Source: Synergistaceae bacterium
GTDB lineage: Bacteria; Synergistota; Synergistia; Synergistales; Synergistaceae
DNA: 14,599 bases
NCBI GenBank assembly: GCA_030539135.1
Contig: JAUNSQ010000008.1
Location: 7,154-21,752, forward strand
Direction: 5' to 3'
This document shows positions 1 to 6,114 of the stretch, piece after piece. Made by a program: the position numbers and the translations under genes. Within the stretch, counting starts at the first letter, position 1. The number at the start of each line of letters is the position of its first letter. The notes under the pieces are model-generated. The model had not been told where the DNA came from. It saw only the letters and a list, made by a program, of their open reading frames with translations, and searched no databases.

Positions 1-123
1 CGAGAGGTTCGGTTTTGACAGAGGCATCGTAATAGTCACAGGGAGCAACGCGATCTTGCCTGATGAAACTAGTTTTGTAGTATCAAGCTTGAATGACGAA
101 CCGTCATAATCGAATGTCAGCGT
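1..123 (-). other. Open in-frame continuation after the TGA of the beta-helix gene
   Basis: Directly after the TGA at 124-126, the same reading frame stays open for 41 codons to the window edge. It encodes a protein-like stretch starting TLTFDYDGSSFKLDTTK and containing IALLPVTITMPLS, which reads like another beta-rich extracellular segment. A 41-codon open run alone is weak evidence (roughly one chance in seven for random sequence). The composition and continuity with the preceding domain make a nonsense mutation or sequencing error in a longer gene plausible. The alternative is a real stop followed by non-coding DNA. Confidence 0.45.
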
Positions 124-1776
124 TCAAGTGGGAGCCTCGGCTATTCGCACGGACTGTACAGTCAGAGTTGTGTCTTTCGTTATGTTTTTTATCGTCTCGT
201 ACTTGCTGGCGCTTACGGCCCCGAGGTCCTCGATGCCGAATTTGATCGCCACGTCGCCGATGTCCTCTTCGAGCTTTTTCTCGCTCTCTTTATCGACGGA
301 AACCGTCTGGCCCTTAGAGACCGTTATCGTGCATATCGCTTCTTCCAGTATGCCGGGTGCGGATACTTTGATCTCAGTGGCCCCTTCTTTAAGCGCCGTG
401 ATCGTGACAGTTGAGCCTGTCGTCCTGTCGATACTGATCACGTCCGGATACTGGATATCCCAATGCGCCGACGCCGCCAAAGAACTGTCGGGAGACGTAA
501 TTGCCGTTATCTGCGCCGTTTTGCCAACGACCATCGAAAGCGACGGAGGCGACAGCGTAATTACGTTCGCCGGCGCGTATTCGTATGAGCCGATGTCATA
601 TCCCAAACCCCACGGTCTGCCGACGCCGCGCTGATCAACGTTCGGCGCGCCATCAGACGTCGCCGTGTCTCTTGCTGAGCTTCCAGGGCCTGTCCCGAAG
701 ATATAATAGTCCCGAGCGTCAAAAGCTACGTTAAGGTTTTTATCCAAGGGTATGAGATTTGGGGGTGTCGTTATGATATGAGTTGTTCCAGTCCCGCCAG
801 CGTAGCTACGTTCAACCACGCAGTGTTTGACTGTTGCTTGGGAATCCACATTGTTGGAACTCCAGTTTGAGATATCAGTAAAATCATTGCCGTAGAAGAT
901 GGAATTTGTGATGTTTGCAATAAACACACCGTCTGAATCTTTGTGGAATATCCCACTGCCGCCGTTCGACGAGTCGTGGGCGCAGTTTTTCGTGAATGTG
1001 CAGTTCATTACTGAGAGGTTCCCCTCGTTGTTGTATATTCCGCCGCCTTGAAATGCGATACTGATGGCAAACGTGCTGTTTGTCACGGACAGGGTGCAGT
1101 TGCCAGAGTTGTATATAGCGCCTCCGTTGCCCGTTGCAGTATTGACGGCGAAAGCGCATTTGTCTACGGACAAGACAGTGGGGGCATCGCTCATGTCGGT
1201 TTTGATGCAGCCTCCATCGGGCGCGCTGTTATTTTTAAAGATACAGTTGCGTATCTCGGCTGTTGAGTCTTTTACGGATACCCCGCCGTTGTCGCCGCTC
1301 GTTATAGTAAATCCGTCAAGCGTAGCGTATGCGGCTGTGTTTATTTTGACGATAGACACGTTTTGCGAAGCTCCCTGCAGTATCGTTTCATTCGCTATAG
1401 GATTGCGGTCTGCGCTTGACGTTTCATTGCCAGTGAACCCGCCGTAGACAGAGACACCGCCTGGTATATTATATGAATAGTTTTCTTTGATAGTCGGGAT
1501 GTAAGTTCCCTTTGCGACCCAGACTTCACCGCCCGGTGTGCCTCCAGCGGAAGCGTTAGTGATCGCGGTTTGGAGGTCGGCGGCTGGAAATGCCGTAGCC
1601 CAAGACCTGCCGTCTGGCGCCGCCGCAGTCGACGTTCCTCCATTTTGTGTAACATAATATATCAGAGTCGTGCCCGAATCCGCATGAGATGTGAACGCGC
1701 ATATCGTGCATATAAGCATGAATATGAGGATAGAGAAGAGCGTATCGTTGTGTTTTGATAACGTTTTTTTTATCAT
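124..1776 (-). CDS. Secreted right-handed beta-helix protein with bacterial Ig-like domain
   Basis: This is a probable surface or secreted protein of 550 residues up to the first stop. A signal peptide is visible: basic MIKK start, hydrophobic residues about 13-30, and likely cleavage after SHA near residue 32. Residues about 38-400 look like a parallel beta-helix of the polymorphic-outer-membrane-protein type. They contain an opening segment ending VWVAKGTYIPT, then repeated N-C-x-F coils with GG(A/G)IYN turns, and close with DIGSYEY (about 394-400), as in 'choice-of-anchor Q' proteins. Residues about 405-489 resemble a Big_2 Ig-like domain (SLSMVVGKTAQITA, then ALKEGATEIKVSA). I chose the ATG at 1776 because GGGGG lies 8 bases upstream and the signal peptide begins there; the frame is open farther upstream to 2088, but that part overlaps the divergent cyclase gene. 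The gene ends at TGA (124-126), yet the frame stays open beyond it, so the protein may be truncated. No catalytic role can be assigned; adhesion or surface structure is an inference. Confidence 0.8.
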   Translation of the reverse strand: MIKKTLSKHNDTLFSILIFMLICTICAFTSHADSGTTLIYYVTQNGGTSTAAAPDGRSWATAFPAADLQTAITNASAGGTPGGEVWVAKGTYIPTIKENYSYNIPGGVSVYGGFTGNETSSADRNPIANETILQGASQNVSIVKINTAAYATLDGFTITSGDNGGVSVKDSTAEIRNCIFKNNSAPDGGCIKTDMSDAPTVLSVDKCAFAVNTATGNGGAIYNSGNCTLSVTNSTFAISIAFQGGGIYNNEGNLSVMNCTFTKNCAHDSSNGGSGIFHKDSDGVFIANITNSIFYGNDFTDISNWSSNNVDSQATVKHCVVERSYAGGTGTTHIITTPPNLIPLDKNLNVAFDARDYYIFGTGPGSSARDTATSDGAPNVDQRGVGRPWGLGYDIGSYEYAPANVITLSPPSLSMVVGKTAQITAITSPDSSLAASAHWDIQYPDVISIDRTTGSTVTITALKEGATEIKVSAPGILEEAICTITVSKGQTVSVDKESEKKLEEDIGDVAIKFGIEDLGAVSASKYETIKNITKDTTLTVQSVRIAEAPT

Positions 1777-1851
1777 GACTATACCCCCAATATAAACTTC
1801 ATATATAATACAATAAATATATGAAGTCAGCAATTGTACGGAGGTAAATTT
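1777..1851. promoter_or_regulatory. Divergent promoter region between beta-helix gene and signalling operon
   Basis: This is a very AT-rich 75-base spacer. For the minus strand, TTGCTG (1833-1828) and TATTAT (1810-1805) sit 17 bases apart. For the plus strand a consensus TATAAT lies at 1804-1809 without a convincing -35 box. A clear GGAGG at 1840-1844 sits 7 bases before the ATG at 1852 and fixes the start of the cyclase gene; the in-frame TTG at 1834 lies upstream of this ribosome site and is rejected. Promoter calls are by eye only. Confidence 0.45.
1796..1827. repeat. 11-bp inverted repeat in divergent promoter region, possible operator
   Basis: The arms 1796-1806 (acttcatatat) and 1817-1827 (atatatgaagt) are perfect inverted copies separated by 10 bases, so arm centres are 21 bp apart, about two helical turns. 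The repeat lies in the 75-base gap between the divergently transcribed beta-helix and cyclase genes. It overlaps likely -10 elements for both directions: TATAAT at 1804-1809 (plus) and TATTAT at 1810-1805 (minus, with TTGCTG at 1833-1828 at 17-base spacing). This geometry fits a dimeric regulator controlling both genes, but chance palindromes are commoner in AT-rich DNA. Confidence 0.45.
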
Positions 1852-4086
1852 ATGGGTGTCAAGAACGCCACCATGTCTCAAAGGCTGAAACAGTTCATGT
1901 GGTGCGTCCTGCCGGGCGTCGCGGCCACCGTACTCGTCCTGTGGGTGTTCTCCTCCCAGCCGGATCTTATCAAGCGTTTTGACCTGAGGATATACGATAA
2001 ATTCCTTGAGCGCACGTCGGGCGGCGAGCCGTCGGACGTCCCCATACTCATAGACATCGACGAAAAGAGCCTCCAGCGTTACGGCCAATGGCCGTGGTCG
2101 CGTTACCGCGCAGCGCAGCTTCTCGCGAAACTATATGGGAACGGCGTTGCGGCGATAGGCGTCGATATCCTTATGTCCGAGCCCGACCGTACGTCTCCGT
2201 CGCTCGTCATCGACCAGATAAAAAAAGATTTTAACGTAGATATCAAGCATACTGTCTTTCCAAAAGATCTGCTCGACAACGATTTGATGTTCGCTAACGT
2301 CCTTGGCCAGATATCAGCAGTCATGAGCTCTTTCATATCGAACAGCTCGTCGGACATTCCGGCGTCTCCCGTTCCCAGTCTGCGGCTGAGCGAGATACGC
2401 GCGTCGGGCGCGCCGTCGCTTATCGAATGCGTGCCAAATGGCTTAGGGCTTACAATGCCCCTGCCCGTCCTCTCGAAGGCCGCGCGCGGCGTAGGGTTCA
2501 TGAACGCGGAGGGGGATATCGACGGCTTGTTCCGCAGGCTTCCGCTCTTCATGTCCTACGATGGCAAACTTATTCCCAGCCTCGCGCTCGCGACGCTTTC
2601 GCTCGCGGCGGGCGGCGGGAGCAAGGCTTCGCAACTGATGGTGAAGATGGACGTCGACGGGCCGTCGTCGGTCAAATTCTCCGATATCACGATACCAATG
2701 TCCCATGAGGGCAGCCTGCCCGTGATGTTCCGCAGAAGGGCGGACGGAGCGGGGACGGATATATATCCCAGATACAGCGCGTGCGACGTTATCGAGGGTC
2801 GAGTTGGCCCGGACTTGCTGAACGGCAAGATAGCGTTCGTCGGTTCTACGGTAGCGGGGCTCAAGGACCTTCGTCCCACGCCGTTCGATAACGCATATCC
2901 CGGGCTGGAACTCCACGCGGCGCTAGTTGATACTATCCTTTCCGGGCGCTTCTTAACAGTCCCGCAATGGCTGCCCGGCGCGGAATTCCTCATCACCCTC
3001 GCAGTTGGAATATTCGCCATGCTGCTCTTCGGTTTGGCTCCTCCCGTGATATATGTGTCGCTCTCTATCGCCGCGGCGTTCGCCGTCTGGCAGGGGACGC
3101 TTTGGCAGTTTACAAATAAAGGGATGTTTTTTTCGCCAACTTACCCGTTCCTCGCGCTCGCGCTCAACGGATTTTTCATCACAGGGATGCGCTTCTGGCT
3201 GGAGGATAAGAGCAAGAGAGTGTTGAAGAAGGCTTTCTCAAATTATGTATCGCCGGAGGTTGTCTCGCAGATAATGGCGAAGGGGAGCGCGGCGAGCCTT
3301 CAAGGGGAGCAGCGCGATATAACGATAATCTTCACAGACATAAGAGGATTCACGTCGCTCACCGAGAAACTCCAGCCGACACAGGTCGTCGAATTGCTTG
3401 GACGTTACTTTACGCCTATGACGGCGATAGTCCGAGAGTCGGGCGGAACGCTCGATAAATTTGTCGGCGACGCAATGATGGCATTTTGGAACGCGCCTAT
3501 CGACGTGCCGGAGCATCCGCGCCGTGCTGTGCAGGCATTGCTTGATATGCATACAAAGCTCGACGAGTTGAACGTTTCGCTCGAAGCGGACATGGGCGTC
3601 AGGCTCGCGATGGGCGGCGGAATACACACGGGGCAGGCCCATGTCGGCAACATGGGCACGGAAGACCTCATGGATTACACGGCGATCGGCGACACGGTCA
3701 ACACCGCGTCGCGCGTCGAGGGCATGTGCTCTAAATACGGCTCCGGCGCGGTAGTGAGCGGAGAGACGAGGGCGCTGTGCGCGGACGACTTCGCGTGGCA
3801 GAGGATAGACACCGTTCGCGTAAAGGGAAGAACGCAGGGCGTAGAGCTGTGGCAGCCGATGACGTTCGACGAGGCCGCAGCGAGGAAGGACGAGCTGGAG
3901 CTGTGGGCGGAGGCTTTCGCCCATTATGAAAAGGGAGAATTCTCGGAAGCGCGTAAAATTTGCGCGCAGCTCGCGGAAAAATTTGATAAAATCAAGCTGT
4001 ATAAAATTTTTGAGGAACGGTGCGCGGAGCTAATGGAGAACGCCCCGGAAAACTGGGACGGAATACTTAAATACGACACAAAATAG
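1852..4086 (+). CDS. CHASE2-domain class III adenylate cyclase
   Basis: This is a 744-residue membrane sensor predicted to make cAMP. Residues about 15-34 form the first membrane helix, followed by an extracytoplasmic CHASE2 sensor to about residue 370 (early signature IDIDEKSLQRYGQWPWSR). Three membrane helices follow at about 379-396, 398-418 and 428-449, the usual CHASE2 layout. A cytoplasmic class III cyclase domain spans about 485-665. It holds both metal-binding aspartates (D496 in FTDIRGFT, D540 in FVGD), the adenine-selecting pair K536 and T610 (in DYTAIGDTVN), and the transition-state residues N617 and R621. The K/T pair favours ATP over GTP. A helical, TPR-like tail (about 668-744) follows. 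GGAGG 7 bases upstream supports the ATG at 1852. It is the first gene of a three-gene run, 21 bases ahead of the GAF/HD-GYP gene. The signal sensed is unknown. Confidence 0.93.
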   Translation: MGVKNATMSQRLKQFMWCVLPGVAATVLVLWVFSSQPDLIKRFDLRIYDKFLERTSGGEPSDVPILIDIDEKSLQRYGQWPWSRYRAAQLLAKLYGNGVAAIGVDILMSEPDRTSPSLVIDQIKKDFNVDIKHTVFPKDLLDNDLMFANVLGQISAVMSSFISNSSSDIPASPVPSLRLSEIRASGAPSLIECVPNGLGLTMPLPVLSKAARGVGFMNAEGDIDGLFRRLPLFMSYDGKLIPSLALATLSLAAGGGSKASQLMVKMDVDGPSSVKFSDITIPMSHEGSLPVMFRRRADGAGTDIYPRYSACDVIEGRVGPDLLNGKIAFVGSTVAGLKDLRPTPFDNAYPGLELHAALVDTILSGRFLTVPQWLPGAEFLITLAVGIFAMLLFGLAPPVIYVSLSIAAAFAVWQGTLWQFTNKGMFFSPTYPFLALALNGFFITGMRFWLEDKSKRVLKKAFSNYVSPEVVSQIMAKGSAASLQGEQRDITIIFTDIRGFTSLTEKLQPTQVVELLGRYFTPMTAIVRESGGTLDKFVGDAMMAFWNAPIDVPEHPRRAVQALLDMHTKLDELNVSLEADMGVRLAMGGGIHTGQAHVGNMGTEDLMDYTAIGDTVNTASRVEGMCSKYGSGAVVSGETRALCADDFAWQRIDTVRVKGRTQGVELWQPMTFDEAAARKDELELWAEAFAHYEKGEFSEARKICAQLAEKFDKIKLYKIFEERCAELMENAPENWDGILKYDTK

Positions 4087-4107
4087 CGTTGAAGGCGGTG
4101 ACAAAAG

Positions 4108-5319
4108 ATGCGGCATGTAATGACCGATTATGAAGTCCTCCATAAAATACTTGAGTTCTCGCGTTTTATCACGCAGTTCGAGGACATCAACTCCGTTATG
4201 GATCTGACCCTGACGAATGTGCGTGAGCTTACGAACGCCGACGCCGGGACTTTCTACCTCGTTGAGGACGACTTTCTGCGTTTCGCTTACGTCCAGAACG
4301 ACACGCTGTTCTCGAAAAAAAGTTCCAACAAGCAGCTTTACACGAACAGCCTTATCCCAATCAACGACAAGTCGATAGCCGGGTATGTGGCGCACACGAA
4401 AAGTCTCTTGAACATCGAAGACGTCGAGACCCTTTCGCCGGAGCTGCCGTTCAAGTTCAACCGCAGCTACGATAAATCCTCTGGATATCACACGGTCTCT
4501 ATTCTCTGCCTCCCTATAATGGGGATAGGGAACAAAGTGTTCGCTGTGCTCCAGCTCATCAACTGCAAAGACGCGGACGGCAACGTCGTCGCGTTCTCGG
4601 ACACCGCGCAGCTCAACGCTGAGATATTTTCGGCGCAGGCGCTCCCCGCGCTTATGCGAGCGGTCGGCACGATACGGCTGATAGAACGCATGAACGACAT
4701 GGCGAGGCTCCACGACCCGATGGAGACTGGCGGCCACGTCCAGAGAGTGGGCGCGTACAGCACTGAAATTTACACGTCGTGGGCTCATTCAAAGGGTATA
4801 TCTGACGAAGTCATAAGGTCCACGCGCGACAGCCTTCGCCTTGCTGCGATGCTCCACGATATAGGGAAGATCGCCGTGCCGGAGCGAGTGCTAAAGAAGC
4901 CGGGCCGCGTTACGGACGAGGAATTTGAGATAATCAAAAAGCACTGCTCGCAGGGGGCCTCCGTTTACGGCGAGGCCGACACGTCGATAGAGAAGATGGC
5001 TTACGATATCACGCTCAACCACCATCAGAATTGGGACGGAAGCGGATATACGGGCGACGAAAGGTATCCTGTTCTGAAGGGCGAAGATATACCGATATAC
5101 GCGAGGATAGTCTCGGTCGCCGACGTCTTTGACGCGCTTGTGTCGCCGCGCTGCTATAAAGACCCATGGCCTCTCGACAAGGCTTTTGAAGAGATAGAAC
5201 GCTGCTCGGGGAAGAAATTTGACCCGGAGGTCGTCGCCGCGACGATGTCTATCAAAGATACTTTGACCGCGATACACGGGCGCTTCCCGGATCCTGAGCA
5301 CGAAACGGCGGCAATGTAA
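4108..5319 (+). CDS. GAF and HD-GYP domain phosphodiesterase (c-di-GMP type)
   Basis: This is a 403-residue soluble protein. Residues about 8-175 form a GAF sensor domain (end of fold: KVFAVLQLINCKD), which in this family binds small ligands such as cyclic nucleotides. Residues about 200-390 form an HD-GYP phosphodiesterase domain: METGGHVQRV, the metal-binding HD pair H250-D251 in LHDIGK, H305-H306 and D310 in NHHQNWDGSGY, and VADVFDAL. HD-GYP proteins hydrolyse c-di-GMP or related cyclic dinucleotides. The naming motif is atypical: GYP is replaced by G-Y-T (residues 313-315) followed by a short insertion before YPVLKGEDIP. Metal ligands are kept, so activity is likely, but substrate preference is uncertain. 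The ATG at 4108 follows an AAGGCGGTG ribosome site; a second ATG at 4120 is possible. It lies between the cyclase and the phosphoesterase with short gaps of 21 and 14 bases, suggesting one transcript. Confidence 0.92.
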   Translation: MRHVMTDYEVLHKILEFSRFITQFEDINSVMDLTLTNVRELTNADAGTFYLVEDDFLRFAYVQNDTLFSKKSSNKQLYTNSLIPINDKSIAGYVAHTKSLLNIEDVETLSPELPFKFNRSYDKSSGYHTVSILCLPIMGIGNKVFAVLQLINCKDADGNVVAFSDTAQLNAEIFSAQALPALMRAVGTIRLIERMNDMARLHDPMETGGHVQRVGAYSTEIYTSWAHSKGISDEVIRSTRDSLRLAAMLHDIGKIAVPERVLKKPGRVTDEEFEIIKKHCSQGASVYGEADTSIEKMAYDITLNHHQNWDGSGYTGDERYPVLKGEDIPIYARIVSVADVFDALVSPRCYKDPWPLDKAFEEIERCSGKKFDPEVVAATMSIKDTLTAIHGRFPDPEHETAAM

Positions 5320-5333
5320 CGGAGAGGATAAAC

Positions 5334-5888
5334 ATGAAATATTTTATAAGCGATATACACTTCTTTGACGCTGGGATAATCGAATACTGCGACAGACCGT
5401 TCGCGTCTGTCGGCGAGATGAACGACGCTCTTGTCGAGAAGTTTAACGCCAAGGTCGACGGCAAGGGCGAGATATATGTGCTTGGGGACATCATGGGGAT
5501 GAACTGCGCATTTGATAAACGCGGCGAGTGCTCCGCGCTCCTTGAGAGGATGGGGATAAGAAACCCAGCTACGCCGTTCCATCTCATATTGGGGAACCAT
5601 GACATATACCCGGAGGCCGATTATATCGCGATGGGATTTGTCTCGGCGGATAAGATAACGCGCGTCAAAATCGGAGACATGACGGCAATGTTGACGCACG
5701 ACCCCTGCATGATACAGCCGAAGAACACGCTCGCGATATGCGGGCACATCCACACGCTGTTTAAGGAGATATACAACGAAGAGCGCAACACACTCACGAT
5801 AAACGTTAGCGTGGAGGAACGAAAATATGAACCAGTCTCCGAGGCTGAGATACTGAAAATAATCGGCGGTACGAAATACGCGATATAG
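5334..5888 (+). CDS. Calcineurin-like metallophosphoesterase
   Basis: This is a 184-residue cytoplasmic protein with all core motifs of the two-metal calcineurin-like phosphoesterase fold: D7-x-H9 (SDIHF), G-D52, GNHD (N88-H90 region), H122 (LTHDP) and GHIH (H138, H140). Its N terminus (SDIHFF...EYCDRPF) resembles the small single-domain bacterial and phage phosphoesterases that typically carry SDxHFGH...CxRPF; here FGH has become FFD. These enzymes cleave phosphomono- or phosphodiesters, and the natural substrate of this subgroup is generally unknown. It starts 14 bases after the HD-GYP gene behind GGAGAGG and ends at the hairpin terminator. Its position after a cyclase and a cyclic-dinucleotide phosphodiesterase suggests, without proof, a nucleotide substrate in the same signalling circuit. 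Confidence 0.9.
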   Translation: MKYFISDIHFFDAGIIEYCDRPFASVGEMNDALVEKFNAKVDGKGEIYVLGDIMGMNCAFDKRGECSALLERMGIRNPATPFHLILGNHDIYPEADYIAMGFVSADKITRVKIGDMTAMLTHDPCMIQPKNTLAICGHIHTLFKEIYNEERNTLTINVSVEERKYEPVSEAEILKIIGGTKYAI

Positions 5889-5916
5889 AAAAAGCGGAGC
5901 AAAGCTCCGCTTTTTC
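5888..5916. terminator. Bidirectional intrinsic terminator between convergent operons
   Basis: A perfect 13-bp stem (5888-5900 against 5904-5916) has a 3-base AAA loop. A GC-rich core (GCGGAGC/GCTCCGC) is flanked by A-runs on the left and T-runs on the right, so the hairpin gives a U-tract in both directions. It starts on the last base of the phosphoesterase stop codon and ends directly before the stop codon of the convergent sulfur-carrier gene, serving both operons. Confidence 0.93.
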
Positions 5917-6114
5917 TTATCCGCCGCTGATGTTGTGTATTACCTGGACGTTCGCCCCGTCGGGTATCGTCTTTGTCGCGTAGTATTCTTTATCCACCAC
6001 GCTGTCGTCTATCCACACGGCTATCATCTTGAACGTGAACTTCTCCCGCGCAAGGAGCTGCGCCACGGTGAGCCCATCGTTCCATTGAGTCTCCACTCCG
6101 TTTACGGTTATCAT
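5917..6114 (-). CDS. ThiS/MoaD-family sulfur carrier protein
   Basis: This 65-residue beta-grasp protein ends in Gly-Gly, the tail that in ThiS and MoaD is adenylated and converted to a thiocarboxylate that donates sulfur. The sequence is closer to ThiS in length and motifs (ITVNG at the start, TVAQLL in the first helix, VQVIHNISGG at the end) than to typical MoaD of about 80 residues. Its ATG overlaps the TGA of the upstream oxidoreductase gene (TGATG), indicating translational coupling. That coupling suggests a role in making or sulfurating the tungsten/molybdenum pterin of the oxidoreductase rather than thiazole; no thiamine gene is nearby. The activating E1-like enzyme is not in the window. 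It is the last gene before the shared terminator. Confidence 0.88.
   Translation of the reverse strand: MITVNGVETQWNDGLTVAQLLAREKFTFKMIAVWIDDSVVDKEYYATKTIPDGANVQVIHNISGG

Noticed and set aside
124..126. TGA read as selenocysteine in the beta-helix protein
   Set aside because: The context is an extracellular structural protein with no redox motif, and I see no clear stem-loop in the bases after it. A nonsense change or true stop is simpler.
1777..2088. Longer N terminus for the beta-helix protein starting at 2088
   Set aside because: It overlaps the divergent cyclase gene, carries no domain-like sequence, and a signal peptide with ribosome site starts cleanly at 1776.
3238..4788. Long minus-strand open frames opposite the cyclase and GAF/HD-GYP genes
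   Set aside because: They are Arg/His/Val-rich antisense shadows of high-GC coding DNA, with no ribosome sites or family motifs.
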